Source of the DNA: CALOAD01 sp942491415
GTDB lineage: Bacteria; Cyanobacteriota; Vampirovibrionia; Gastranaerophilales; CALOAD01
Length of the DNA stretch: 64,000 nt
Assembly: GCA_942491415.1 (NCBI GenBank)
Contig: CALOAD010000009.1
Span: 192,783-256,782, forward strand
Direction: 5' to 3'
This document shows, piece after piece, positions 8,741-17,990 of the stretch. The translations under genes were made by a program, and so were the position numbers. Under the pieces are notes generated by a model. That model was not told the DNA's origin, did no database searches, and was given only the letters and a program-made list of their open reading frames with translations. Positions within the stretch are counted from its first letter, which is position 1. Each line of letters begins with the position of its first letter.

Positions 8741-9679
8741 TTAATCGCCTGATTTTGATTCTGAATAAACCTGTTTTTTATATGGAATCGAATTTATTGC
8801 CCCAATAGATTGAATTTGATACGAGACTACTTTTTGAGCTAATTGGACAGATTCAAAAGGATTTAACCCTGAAACGATTCCGTGAAGAAAACCACCATTA
8901 AAAGCATCTCCCGAACCGGTTGTATCTATAATCTTTACAGCACAAGAGGGGACAAGGTTTATTTCTCCGTTATGTCCTATTGCAGTACCTTCTTTGCCAA
9001 GCTTTACAACTACAGTAGATACTCCCTTATCCCAGAAAGTTTTAATAACTTGCTCGTAAGATGAAATGCCAAAGAGTTTTTCAGCATCATGTTTAATGTT
9101 CAACATTAAAATATCAACATATTCTATTACTTCTTCAATGGCTTCTCTTGCTTCATCAACATCCCAAAGACTTGGAGTGAAATTAGGATCATAAGCAACT
9201 TTGCAGTCTTTTTCTTTTGCCAATTCAAATGCTTTTTTAACAGCTTCTTTTGCTGAAATTGAAAGTGATTGAGTTATTCCCGTAGAATATACTATTCTTG
9301 AAGATTCAATATATTCAGGAGGAATATCATTTACAGAGAGATTTGTTGCGGCACTTTTTTTTCTGTAATAGGCGAATTCTTTTTCACCGCTTTCTAATCT
9401 GGATATAAAATAAAGACCGTTAAATCCCTCAACGAGTTTTACGTTTGAGATATCGATGTTCTCTGATTGCCAGGAATCCATTAAAAAGTCTTTAAAATGA
9501 TCATTGCCTACTCTTGATATAAAACCAACATTAGAACCTAATCTGGAAGCTGCAACTGCAGCACTGATTATATCTCCACCATAATATTTGCGAAGAGTAT
9601 TTGCATAAGTCAAACCTTCGTTTGTGGAAAATTCTATTAAACTTTCACCGATACAAATTATATCTAGATTTTCACTCAT
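8741..9679 (-). CDS. kdgK: PfkB family sugar kinase, probable 2-keto-3-deoxygluconate kinase
   Basis: 312 residues. The N-terminal CIGESLIEFS and GGDIISAAVAASRLG, and the C-terminal PfkB signature DTTGSGDAFNGGFLHG with the catalytic aspartate, place it in the ribokinase family. The KDG-kinase assignment rests on YYRKKSAAT, typical of the group, and on the neighbouring KDPG aldolase. Together they would phosphorylate 2-keto-3-deoxygluconate and split the product into pyruvate and glyceraldehyde-3-phosphate. It is 1 bp upstream of csaB, in the same transcription unit. Another substrate in the PfkB family, such as fructose, is possible. Confidence 0.82.
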   Translation of the reverse strand: MSENLDIICIGESLIEFSTNEGLTYANTLRKYYGGDIISAAVAASRLGSNVGFISRVGNDHFKDFLMDSWQSENIDISNVKLVEGFNGLYFISRLESGEKEFAYYRKKSAATNLSVNDIPPEYIESSRIVYSTGITQSLSISAKEAVKKAFELAKEKDCKVAYDPNFTPSLWDVDEAREAIEEVIEYVDILMLNIKHDAEKLFGISSYEQVIKTFWDKGVSTVVVKLGKEGTAIGHNGEINLVPSCAVKIIDTTGSGDAFNGGFLHGIVSGLNPFESVQLAQKVVSYQIQSIGAINSIPYKKQVYSESKSGD

Positions 9680-9780
9680 TGATTTATTCTCTTATAAAAT
9701 TTAGCTTTATGAATAACTTTTTAGCACATACCTAATGCTTGGTCAAATAAAGTATATAGGAGTTACTCCCAAGATAGTAA

Positions 9781-10419
9781 TTATAAGCTACTTTTGAACT
9801 CTTTAAGTTTTTGTACAACTGCTTTTGTTTTTTGCGTTATTGTAGATAGTTCAGTCTCTCTTTCATATAAGGTTCTACCCATTCCAACAGCAATTGCTCC
9901 GGATTTTAAGTATTCGATAAAGTCCTCGGGATGTACTCCGCTGGTAGGCATAGTTCTTAAAAAAGGCATGGGTTTTAAAATGTCTTTTATATATCGGGGT
10001 CCACCTAAAGCCTTTACAGGGAATATTTTGGTTATACTTACACCCATTTTCCAGGCGTTATAAGCTTCTGTTGCAGTAGAAGCACCACAGATAAATGGAA
10101 CACGATAACCTTTGCAGAATTTAACCAAGCTCATTTCATAAACCGGAGAGACAATAAGTTCTGCTCCTGCTTCAATTGCTACTTTGGCTTGTTTATTAGA
10201 TATGATTGATCCGGCTGCAACTGAAAGGTCCTTTATTTGAGAAAGTTCTTTTATCGCTTGAATAGCATTTGGACAATCCATTGAAATTTCAATGGTTTTT
10301 AAACCACCTTCAACAAGGGCTTTTGCTATGTCCAATGTTGAGTTTGTTTCATCTGCTCTCACTACTGCAAATATTTTACTGTCTTCTATTTTATTTATTA
10401 TCGAGTACTGTTTAGACAT
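9781..10419 (-). CDS. eda: KDPG/KHG aldolase
   Basis: 212 residues, typical for class I 2-keto-3-deoxy-6-phosphogluconate aldolase. TIEISMDCP carries the expected catalytic glutamate, and KIFPVKALGGPRYIKDI carries the Schiff-base lysine at the start of the motif. PTSGVHPEDFIEYLKSGAIAVGMG forms the phosphate-binding end of the barrel. It cleaves KDPG to pyruvate and glyceraldehyde-3-phosphate. It is the first gene of the long minus-strand run; kdgK follows after 101 bp. The pair without edd nearby suggests use of hexuronate-derived KDG rather than the full Entner-Doudoroff route; that is inference. Confidence 0.9.
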   Translation of the reverse strand: MSKQYSIINKIEDSKIFAVVRADETNSTLDIAKALVEGGLKTIEISMDCPNAIQAIKELSQIKDLSVAAGSIISNKQAKVAIEAGAELIVSPVYEMSLVKFCKGYRVPFICGASTATEAYNAWKMGVSITKIFPVKALGGPRYIKDILKPMPFLRTMPTSGVHPEDFIEYLKSGAIAVGMGRTLYERETELSTITQKTKAVVQKLKEFKSSL

Positions 10420-10580
10420 TTTTGACTCACTCTTTATCTAGCTACAAAAAGATTTTACCAAATAATAAAAAAATTTGAGTATTTTTGTTGATAGAAATTC
10501 ATTTTAGTAATAAAATTGAATCTAAATTATTCAAAATTTTATTTTTTATTTTTAAGTTTTATAAAAATATAGGTGACAAC

Positions 10581-11021
10581 ATGGAAGTATGGCAATTATG
10601 GCTTATAACAGGGGTTGTTTTATTTATTTTTGAAATGTTCACTCCTTCTATGTTTTTGGCAAGTTTAGGTTTTGGTTCGTTTTTTGCTTCAATGGTGGCG
10701 TATCTTGGTTATGGACTAGTAGAACAAAGTATTATATTTGCTTTTGTATCAGTTTTTTTAATTGCATTTATAAGACCTTTTTTAAAAAATTATATGACAA
10801 AAAACGGCAATGGGAAAACAGGTGTACCAAGATATATAGGACATTCAGCGAAAGTTGTTGAAAAAATATCTGCTACCGCAAATACAGGCAGAGTAAGAAT
10901 TTTTGATGAAGAATGGTCTGCTGCCTCTGTTGATGGTTTAGAAATTGAAATTAACGAAAATGTGATAGTAGAAAATTTTAAAGATATGACATTATTTGTA
11001 AAAAAAGCAGGAGGGGACTAA
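10581..11021 (+). CDS. NfeD family membrane protein
   Basis: 146 residues from the ATG at 10581, which has AGGTGA at good spacing; the longer open frame from 10485 is AT-rich spacer. Two or three membrane helices (about residues 4-50) are followed by a soluble OB-fold domain containing GHSAKVVEKISATANTGRVRI, as in short NfeD proteins. NfeD proteins partner with SPFH/stomatin proteins in membrane microdomains. The next gene is exactly such a protein and its start overlaps this stop (TAATG), so the two are translationally coupled. Confidence 0.88.
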   Translation: MEVWQLWLITGVVLFIFEMFTPSMFLASLGFGSFFASMVAYLGYGLVEQSIIFAFVSVFLIAFIRPFLKNYMTKNGNGKTGVPRYIGHSAKVVEKISATANTGRVRIFDEEWSAASVDGLEIEINENVIVENFKDMTLFVKKAGGD

Positions 11022-11995
11022 TGGATTTTATTTTTATTTTATTCCTTGTATTTGTAGGAATATTTGTACTCAGAGGAGTTAAGATCGTTCAACAGGCTGA
11101 AGTTATTATAGTTGAGCGATTAGGGAAGTATAACAGAACTCTTGAGTCAGGCTTTAACTTTATTATTCCTATAATTGAGATACCAAGAACAAGTCACTGG
11201 AAAAAAATTAAAACAACTTTAGACGGTCAGTCTTATACATATATTGATAGCATTGAAAGAATAGACTTGAGAGAGGCTGTATTTGATTTTCCCCAGCAAA
11301 ATGTAATTACAAAAGACAATGTATCTATAGGGATAAACGCTCTTTTGTATTTCCAAATAGTAGATCCTAAAAGTTCTGTTTATGAAATTGCGAACCTTCC
11401 TGAAGCAATTGAAAAGCTTACGCAAACTACATTGAGAAATGTTATAGGGGAATTGGATCTTGATGAGACCCTTGTATCAAGGGATACAATTAATAATAAA
11501 TTAAGAATGATACTCGATGATGCCACTAATAAATGGGGTGTAAAGGTTAACAGGGTTGAACTTCAGGATATAATACCTCCAACTGATATTCAAACAGCAA
11601 TGGAAAAACAAATGAAAGCTGAAAGAGATAGAAGGGCTGCCATTTTGGAAGCTGAGGGGCTTAAAAAAGCTGCTATCTTAAAAGCTGAGGGAGTAAAAGA
11701 GTCTGAAATTAATAAAGCAGAAGGGGATAAAAGAGCTGCTGTATTAAGAGCTGAAGGTGATGCAGAAGCTAGAATTAAAATAGCAGAAGCGGAGGCAGAA
11801 GCTATAAGGCAAGTTATTGCAGCTATTTCAGAAAAAGGAGATCCTGAAAAATATCTTATAGCCGTTCGTTATTTGGATACACTTAAAGAAATGGTTTCAG
11901 GAGAAAATAATAAAGTTGTTTATATGCCGTTTGAAGCAACGGGTATTTTAAGCTCTGTTGATGGAATTAAACAAATGTTAGATGCTAATAAATAA
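11021..11995 (+). CDS. SPFH/Band 7 (stomatin-like) membrane protein
   Basis: 324 residues. One N-terminal membrane anchor (IFILFLVFVGIFVLRG) is followed by the SPFH domain with VIIVERLGKYNRTLESGFNFIIP, AVFDFPQQNVITKDNV and NVIGELDLDETLVSRD. A long Glu/Ala-rich coiled coil follows (EAEGLKKAAILKAEGVKESE and similar repeats, about 205-265). It matches the QmcA/paraslipin branch. Such proteins oligomerise on the membrane and organise microdomains or regulate FtsH-type proteases. Coupling to nfeD is the conserved arrangement. The last codons and stop lie inside the left end of an intergenic repeat. Confidence 0.9.
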   Translation: MDFIFILFLVFVGIFVLRGVKIVQQAEVIIVERLGKYNRTLESGFNFIIPIIEIPRTSHWKKIKTTLDGQSYTYIDSIERIDLREAVFDFPQQNVITKDNVSIGINALLYFQIVDPKSSVYEIANLPEAIEKLTQTTLRNVIGELDLDETLVSRDTINNKLRMILDDATNKWGVKVNRVELQDIIPPTDIQTAMEKQMKAERDRRAAILEAEGLKKAAILKAEGVKESEINKAEGDKRAAVLRAEGDAEARIKIAEAEAEAIRQVIAAISEKGDPEKYLIAVRYLDTLKEMVSGENNKVVYMPFEATGILSSVDGIKQMLDANK

Positions 11996-12097
11996 ATTTG
12001 TGTCGAAGTTTTTTGGGTACTTTTTTCAAAAAAAGTACCTCCTACCGAAGGTAAAAGAACATCCCATAAAAAGCTTTTTTACATAATACTTTTTATA
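11990..12097 (+). repeat. Intergenic hairpin repeat, copy 1 (~105 bp)
   Basis: Positions 11990-12043 are identical over 54 nt to 59140-59193. The unit holds a long inverted repeat, GGTACTTTTTT (12016-12026) against AAAAAAGTACC (12029-12039), then a small hairpin TACC-GAA-GGTA. It ends in a 21-nt motif (12076-12096) also found at both ends of the 513-bp element near 59 kb. This copy fills the whole space between the SPFH and recN stops and supplies both stop codons. The big hairpin may act as a bidirectional terminator. Confidence 0.85.
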
Positions 12098-13784
12098 GGC
12101 ACTTAGTTTCTTTATATTTTTTACTTTGAGCAAGGAGTTTTTGAGCGAAATTAATCGAGTCAGTGTTTTCGTTACCACTGGCTAGTTTTGCTATATTAGA
12201 AATTCTGCTTTTTTCATTCAAAATGGAAACTTTTGAATCTGTATAATTATCAGATTGGATTTTTTCTACAAACAAGTGCTCATCAGCCATTGCAGCTATT
12301 ATCGGCTGATGCGTTATGCATAATATTTGATGTGAAAAAGAAAGTTGTGCCAACTCTTGAGCTACAGATTGCAATGTTTTTCCGCTTATACCGGTATCTA
12401 TTTCGTCAAAAATCACCGTATCAACTTCATCTGCTCTGGCAAAAATAGTTTTGATGGCAAGCATAATTCTTGAGATCTCACCGCCACTTGCTACTTTAGA
12501 AAGTGGTTTTACAGGTTCTCCGGGGTTTGTGCTGATTAAAAATTCAATCGCATCAATACCTTTTTTAGAAAGATTTTCTTTGTTTTTAAAATCTACAACA
12601 AACTTTATCTTTGGCATTTCGAGTTTAATAAGTTCTTTTTTTATTAGCCCCGATAATTGTGTTGATATTTTTTTTCTTGAAGACGAAAGCTTTTGGGAGA
12701 TGTCTAAAGCCTTTATTTCTAAATCTTTCATCTTCTTTTTTAAATTTTTGAGTTGGTCAGAATTTAAATTTATTTGATTTAATTCTGTTTTATAGATGTT
12801 TAAGTTTTCAACAACGTTAACCATTTCAGGACCGTATTTTCGCCTTAATTTGTCGAGTAAATCTATTCTTTCTTCAACCTCATTTAGTCTGGATTCATCA
12901 ACCCTTAAATTTTCAAAATAATTTCGTAATTCTCCCGCAGTATCTTTAAGACTTAGTCCTGCTGTTGCAATAGTTTCAACTAACTCTGAAAGGTTTTTGT
13001 CATATTCAGATGCTTTTACAATATTATTTTCTATCTTTGAGAGAACATCTATAACATTATTATCATTATTATATAAAGTTGAATAACTTGTATAGGTAAG
13101 GTTTTTGAGTTCCTCTGAGTTTAAAAGAACAGCCCTTTCTGTTTTTAAATCCTCATATTCCAATGGTGTTTCTATTTCTGCCGATTCAATTTCTTCTATC
13201 TGAAATTTTAAAAAATCTATTTTTTGTTCTATAGCTTGATTATTAAGAACTTTTTGTTCGTATTCTTTTTTTACAGAGCAAAGCTCTTGGTAAACACAAT
13301 AGTATTGATCTAAAAGCTTTTGGTGTTCTTTTTCTCCGTATTTATCAAGAAGGTCTATATGTGTTTTAGGATTTATATAAGTATAAGCTTGATGTTGACT
13401 ATGAAGGTCTAGAAGGTTTTTTCTCACTTCTTGTACATAATTTTGAGTTACTAATACTCCGTTAATTCTTGATCTTGTTGCATTATGAAGAATTTCTCGT
13501 GAAATGATAATAATATTATCATCCTCAATTTCAATACCATTTTGACTTAGAAGTTCAAAAGGAAATTTTTCGGGCAATTTAACCATAAGTTCGATAAAAG
13601 AACGGTCTTTCCCTGTTTTAATTTGATCTTTAGAAGCTCTTGCCGCAAAAGCAAGGTCAATAGCATCAATCAATATACTTTTTCCGGCTCCGGTTTCTCC
13701 TGTGATGACATTCAAGCCGTTTTGGAAATTGATTCTTAATTCATCTATAAGTGTAAAATTTTTAACATAAAGTGATTTAAGCAT
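12093..13784 (-). CDS. recN: DNA repair protein RecN
   Basis: 563 residues, the normal length. N-terminal ATPase half with Walker A GETGAGKSILIDAI (about 31-44), a long central coiled coil (about 150-370), and the C-terminal half with VASGGEISRIMLAIKTIF (ABC-type signature) and VIFDEIDTGISG (Walker B). RecN is an SMC-like protein that holds DNA ends during double-strand-break repair. It starts 2 bp after the nadK stop with a GAGG site, giving the tlyA-nadK-recN order seen in many bacteria. Its stop lies inside repeat copy 1. Confidence 0.96.
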   Translation of the reverse strand: MLKSLYVKNFTLIDELRINFQNGLNVITGETGAGKSILIDAIDLAFAARASKDQIKTGKDRSFIELMVKLPEKFPFELLSQNGIEIEDDNIIIISREILHNATRSRINGVLVTQNYVQEVRKNLLDLHSQHQAYTYINPKTHIDLLDKYGEKEHQKLLDQYYCVYQELCSVKKEYEQKVLNNQAIEQKIDFLKFQIEEIESAEIETPLEYEDLKTERAVLLNSEELKNLTYTSYSTLYNNDNNVIDVLSKIENNIVKASEYDKNLSELVETIATAGLSLKDTAGELRNYFENLRVDESRLNEVEERIDLLDKLRRKYGPEMVNVVENLNIYKTELNQINLNSDQLKNLKKKMKDLEIKALDISQKLSSSRKKISTQLSGLIKKELIKLEMPKIKFVVDFKNKENLSKKGIDAIEFLISTNPGEPVKPLSKVASGGEISRIMLAIKTIFARADEVDTVIFDEIDTGISGKTLQSVAQELAQLSFSHQILCITHQPIIAAMADEHLFVEKIQSDNYTDSKVSILNEKSRISNIAKLASGNENTDSINFAQKLLAQSKKYKETKCL

Positions 13785-13786
13785 AT

Positions 13787-14683
13787 TTAACCTCTGGGAG
13801 ATAGTCCCCAGTGTAATTTTTCACGTAAAATGGAATAAAATCCGTTGTTTTCTTTTTCTATCCTTATTAACTTTGCTTTTTTACTATGTTGACCTATATA
13901 AATACTTTCAAGGTTTTTTAGCTCGGCTATTTCTTGTCCGTCAGCGGTTAAATAGGTAGAACCGTGGTTTGTCGAAGCCTTTACCTTGATTTGTTCGTTT
14001 GCAGGAATGACTAAAGGTCTTGTAGTTAATGAGTGAGGGCAAATTGGAACAATTACAAAAGCATCCAGTTCCGGAACAAGAACAGGTCCACCTGCTGAAA
14101 GAGTGTACGCTGTAGATCCTGTTGGTGTCGATATTATCAGCCCATCGGCAAGGTAGTCGCAAACATGTTTATCGTTTATATATAAGTACAAACGAGCCGG
14201 TCGTGAAAGAGTTCCGCCTTTTATTACAATATCGTTTAAGGCAGGGAACAGAAACTCTGAATGTTCTTTTTCGTCGGTAGCTTCCAGCATAAGACGCTCT
14301 TCGATAGAGAATTTACCTTTAAGTATTTTTTGAAGTCCTTCTTCAATATTTTGAGGTTTGACCTGCGCTAAAAAGCCAAGCCTACCAGAGTTTATTCCTA
14401 GAACAGGAGTATCAAGTTTTGCATAAAACCTGGCAGCACTGAGTAATGTACCATCACCACCTACAACTATTACAAAAGAAAAATCTTGCCTAAATTCTGT
14501 ATTGATAGGTTTTTCAGAAGGAGAAAACCCTTGTTTTATTGCATTGTAGTTATTTTTTTGAAAAAACAGCTCTATTTTTTTTGCATGAGATAAGGAGTCT
14601 AAATGTTCTTCATTATAGATTAGACCTATTTTTTCAAGGTTTAAATCTTTATTATTAGTAGATTTAATTATTAAGTTGTTCAT
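13787..14683 (-). CDS. nadK: NAD kinase
   Basis: 298 residues. The family motif GGDGTLL is at about residues 76-82, followed by LGINSGRLGFLAQV, the conserved NDIVIKGG and DGLIISTPTGSTAYTLSAGGPVL. It phosphorylates NAD to NADP in the cytoplasm. The start overlaps the end of tlyA by 20 bp, and recN follows after 2 bp, so the three genes are one operon. Nothing unusual is visible. Confidence 0.96.
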   Translation of the reverse strand: MNNLIIKSTNNKDLNLEKIGLIYNEEHLDSLSHAKKIELFFQKNNYNAIKQGFSPSEKPINTEFRQDFSFVIVVGGDGTLLSAARFYAKLDTPVLGINSGRLGFLAQVKPQNIEEGLQKILKGKFSIEERLMLEATDEKEHSEFLFPALNDIVIKGGTLSRPARLYLYINDKHVCDYLADGLIISTPTGSTAYTLSAGGPVLVPELDAFVIVPICPHSLTTRPLVIPANEQIKVKASTNHGSTYLTADGQEIAELKNLESIYIGQHSKKAKLIRIEKENNGFYSILREKLHWGLSPRG

Positions 14684-15488
14684 TGGCGTTATCCACGATT
14701 CTTTTTACATAGTTTTGTTCAAGGTGATGTTCTTTATTTGTAAGATATACAAGGTATTCAATATTTCCTGCCGGACCCTTCACAGGCGAGTAAGTTAAAT
14801 CTACAGGGAATAAACCTATTGTACAAGCAAAATCAATTACTTTTTTAATAACGTTAATATGTACTTGCTTATCTTTTATTACACCACTTTTAGGAACTTG
14901 TTCTTTTCCTGCCTCAAATTGGGGTTTAATTAATGCTACAATCTCTTGTTTGTCAGGGTTCATAAAATTTTTGATGTTTTCTAAAACTTTTGTTATTGAA
15001 ATGAAAGAAAGATCCATGCTTGCAAATTGGGCATATTCATTAGGATTATCGATATAAACTTGTTCTTTCGTGCAATTGCGGATATTTGTTCTTTCGATAA
15101 CAATCACTTTATCGTCATTTCTAAGTTTCCAGGCTAATTGCCCATATCCGACATCAACGGCATATATTTTTTGAGCTTTATTTTGTAGCATAAAGTCAGT
15201 AAATCCACCTGTAGAAGCTCCTGCGTCAAGGCAAATTTTTTCTTTGAGATCAATGTCAAATGCTTTTATTGCTTTTTCAAGTTTAAAAGCTCCTCTGCTA
15301 ACATAAGGCATTGTTTTTACAGAGATATTCAATGTTCCATCGTTTACAAGCTGATAACCTGCTTTTGTAATGGGATTATCGTTGATTTTAACATTTTTTG
15401 CCAATATTGCAGCTTGCGCTTGGCTTTTTGTTTCAAAATAGCCAAGGTCGACAAGTATTTTATCTAATCTTTCTTTATTTTTTGCCAT
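14664..15488 (-). CDS. tlyA: TlyA family rRNA (cytidine-2'-O)-methyltransferase
   Basis: 274 residues. An N-terminal S4 RNA-binding domain (about 5-65: RLDKILVDLGYFETKSQAQ) is followed by an FtsJ-like methyltransferase domain with the SAM-binding motif LDAGASTGGFTDFML and the KPQFEAGKEQV segment. TlyA methylates ribosomal RNA at cytidine 2'-OH positions and influences capreomycin sensitivity; the older name hemolysin A is misleading. It is the first gene of the tlyA-nadK-recN unit. Confidence 0.92.
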   Translation of the reverse strand: MAKNKERLDKILVDLGYFETKSQAQAAILAKNVKINDNPITKAGYQLVNDGTLNISVKTMPYVSRGAFKLEKAIKAFDIDLKEKICLDAGASTGGFTDFMLQNKAQKIYAVDVGYGQLAWKLRNDDKVIVIERTNIRNCTKEQVYIDNPNEYAQFASMDLSFISITKVLENIKNFMNPDKQEIVALIKPQFEAGKEQVPKSGVIKDKQVHINVIKKVIDFACTIGLFPVDLTYSPVKGPAGNIEYLVYLTNKEHHLEQNYVKRIVDNANEQLNN

Positions 15489-15557
15489 TTTAGATGTTAA
15501 TTTCCTTTGTCCTTATTTTAGCAGTAAAAAAATAAGGATAAATAGATTATTTTTATT

Positions 15558-17516
15558 TTAAGGTTCAAATTTTTGAGATGAATTTTCTTTTGTCATTTTA
15601 GCTTCTTTTCCGCCTTCGTTTTTTATCATTTCATTTATTTTTTTGTTCATTTTAAATTCAGGAGTTTTAAGCAATTCCATTTCTCCTTTTTTAAACTCTT
15701 CATCACTATCTTTTAGTTTTTTTAAGCTATCGATAATTTTTCGTTCTTGCTCCAAAACTTTTCCTTTATCTTGTTTTTCTATTTCTTCAATTTCTTCGTC
15801 AATAGTTTTTCTTTTCACTTCGCTTTCGGTAAATTCAGGACTTTCTTTGAGTTCTTCTCCGTTAAGCACATTGCTGGGGGCTATAATGCCCATTTCAAAG
15901 AGCATTTGAACCTGTGCAACATTATAATCGATGATTGCGTTAATTAAATTAAGTTTTGCAATAACCGCATTTGCCTGAGCTTGCAAAACGTCAATAAAAA
16001 GACCAACACCTGCTTCTAATCTTATGTAAGCTAGTCTTAGCGATTCATTTGCCGCTCTTACTTCTTCTTTTGCGGCTACAACTCTTCCTTTAGAAGCTAA
16101 AGAATCATAATAAGAGCTTAATAAAGTTTGTTTAATATTTCTAATTGTATTTGTAGCCACAAGTCTGGATTGTTCAAGCTCTGCATTTCTGCCTTTTATA
16201 TCGGTATATCCAAAGAACCCTGCACCTGTTAATAAAGACCAATCTACATTAAGTCTTTGTGTAGAGTTATTTCTTAAATCTGCTTCGGCAAGTCCGACTC
16301 TGGCTTTTTGATCGCTGAGAGTGATTGTAGGTAAATAAGCTGAATATGCCGATATTTTTCTTGCCCTTGCGGCTTCAATTTCTAACTTTGCAGCTGCATA
16401 ATCAGGTCTGTTCTCAGATGCAATAACTCCTAAGTCATCAAGGCTGATTTCTTCGTCAACGAGTCTAAATTGTTTAACTTCATCTTCCACTGGGAATATT
16501 GGAGTGAATACTCCAATACCCATTATATTAGCTAACTGTGCTTGATTTAATCTAAAGGCGTTGTAAGCTAATAAAAGTTGCCGTTCTGCTGCTGCAACTT
16601 CAGCTTCAGCTCTTAATACGTCAAATTTGGTACCAAGTCCGGCTTCAAATCGTCTTTTGTTAAGTTTAAGTTGTTCTTCCCTTTGGAGTTTGTTTCTCGT
16701 TAAAACTTCGATATTTAGTTTACTGCCTAAAACTTCGTAATACTCTGTTGTTGCGTTTAATATGGTTTCTTGTTTTGTGAATTTATAGGTGTTTTGAGCT
16801 GCTTTATATGTAGCATTAAATTCTTTAGCGGTATAAATATTTTCTAAACCGTTAAATATAACCCAACTAAAATCAAATATAGATTGAATTGGAATTTCAT
16901 CTTGAGTTTGGAAGACTTGAACACCACCGACAAGAAATTCGCCTTTTAATTTTGCTATATCAAAAGTATAATCAGCATTAGGGAAAAATACTGTAAGAGT
17001 GTTATAAAAATCCCATTTGCTGGTTTCGAGTGTTTGACCTATTATCCTTAGATCGTAGTTGTTTTTAAGGGCTGTTCTTATTGCATCTTCAAGTGTAATA
17101 GGAATCAGATCAATATCTAGATTCATTGAGATTTCTGCTTTTAAGTCGGGTTTGTTTTCTTCGAGTAAAGTTATAGGATCTTTTTCTTGTGTTGTTTTTT
17201 CTTCAATTCCTAAATAATCTTCATCAGCAAAAACTTTAGGTACTTTTTCGCTAGAATTTTGAGGTTTTTGAATGTTTTGATCATTTTGTTCGATATTTTG
17301 TGGTTCTTTTTCTATTGTTTTTTCTTCTTCTCTATTTTTTGGGGTTCTTTTAAGGATATCTCTATGAGTATGTTCGATTATTCTTGGTCTGTAAGATCTT
17401 TCAGGTGGAATATTTTGAGAGTTTTCTTCTTCAACTCCATATTGAGCAAGGGTTAGAGCTTCTGTTGATATCAACAGAAGTATAGCGATTATTAGGATAT
17501 AAAATTTGTTTTTCAT
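15558..17516 (-). CDS. TolC family outer-membrane efflux protein with long terminal extensions
   Basis: 652 residues from the ATG at 17516, well above the 420-500 usual for TolC. A signal peptide (FYILIIAILLLISTEALT) is followed by a ~110-residue polar, Glu/Pro/Asn-rich extension, then two outer-membrane-factor repeats (EDAIRTALKNNYDLRIIGQT; LEAGVGLFIDVLQAQANAVIA), and a charged ~90-residue C-terminal tail. The extended frame to 17543 is rejected because GGAG sits correctly before 17516. It starts 4 bp after the marR stop, so the regulator probably controls it. The N-terminal extension recalls cyanobacterial TolC proteins. No adaptor or pump gene is adjacent, so its partners are elsewhere. 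Confidence 0.9.
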   Translation of the reverse strand: MKNKFYILIIAILLLISTEALTLAQYGVEEENSQNIPPERSYRPRIIEHTHRDILKRTPKNREEEKTIEKEPQNIEQNDQNIQKPQNSSEKVPKVFADEDYLGIEEKTTQEKDPITLLEENKPDLKAEISMNLDIDLIPITLEDAIRTALKNNYDLRIIGQTLETSKWDFYNTLTVFFPNADYTFDIAKLKGEFLVGGVQVFQTQDEIPIQSIFDFSWVIFNGLENIYTAKEFNATYKAAQNTYKFTKQETILNATTEYYEVLGSKLNIEVLTRNKLQREEQLKLNKRRFEAGLGTKFDVLRAEAEVAAAERQLLLAYNAFRLNQAQLANIMGIGVFTPIFPVEDEVKQFRLVDEEISLDDLGVIASENRPDYAAAKLEIEAARARKISAYSAYLPTITLSDQKARVGLAEADLRNNSTQRLNVDWSLLTGAGFFGYTDIKGRNAELEQSRLVATNTIRNIKQTLLSSYYDSLASKGRVVAAKEEVRAANESLRLAYIRLEAGVGLFIDVLQAQANAVIAKLNLINAIIDYNVAQVQMLFEMGIIAPSNVLNGEELKESPEFTESEVKRKTIDEEIEEIEKQDKGKVLEQERKIIDSLKKLKDSDEEFKKGEMELLKTPEFKMNKKINEMIKNEGGKEAKMTKENSSQKFEP

Positions 17517-17520
17517 ATCG

Positions 17521-17982
17521 CTATTTCTCCGTTTCCTTGGCATACAAACTAACCTTATTGAGTAAGCTCATAAGGATTTTTTCTTCTTGTTTACTTATGA
17601 ATGTTCTTAATAACTTTTTATTTTCTTTAATTAAAGGCTGAGCTTTATCCAAAAGCTCAGTTCCTTTTTTTGTTATGAAAATTTTAAACTTTCTTCGATC
17701 ATTCTCGTGAGAGTTTCTGCTAATTAGCTCTGTTTTTTCAAGATTATCAAGAGTTCTGGTAATATTTCCCTTGTCTTTGGCTAATTTTTTTGCTATTTGT
17801 GATTGATAAAGACCATTTTCTTTTTGTAATTGGGTTAAAATTGATAATTGTTCGGTTGTTATATTAAATTCAGCCGATTTCAACTGTCTTTGCAAGGCAA
17901 CTTTAAGAGCAGCACCAACCTGATTGATCATTGCATCCAGGGAATTATTTATAGTTTCATTATTATCAGAATTTTTCATCAA
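17521..17982 (-). CDS. MarR family transcriptional regulator
   Basis: 153 residues. The winged helix-turn-helix is clear: LSILTQLQKENGLYQSQIAKKLAKDKGNITRTLDNLE, then the wing ISRNSHENDRRKF with the conserved DxR. MarR proteins are usually repressors released by small phenolic or toxic ligands. It lies directly upstream of the tolC gene, 4 bp apart, and has two tandem palindromes 9 bp before its start, so autoregulation of a marR-tolC operon is likely. Confidence 0.93.
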   Translation of the reverse strand: MMKNSDNNETINNSLDAMINQVGAALKVALQRQLKSAEFNITTEQLSILTQLQKENGLYQSQIAKKLAKDKGNITRTLDNLEKTELISRNSHENDRRKFKIFITKKGTELLDKAQPLIKENKKLLRTFISKQEEKILMSLLNKVSLYAKETEK

Positions 17983-17990
17983 TCAATAAG

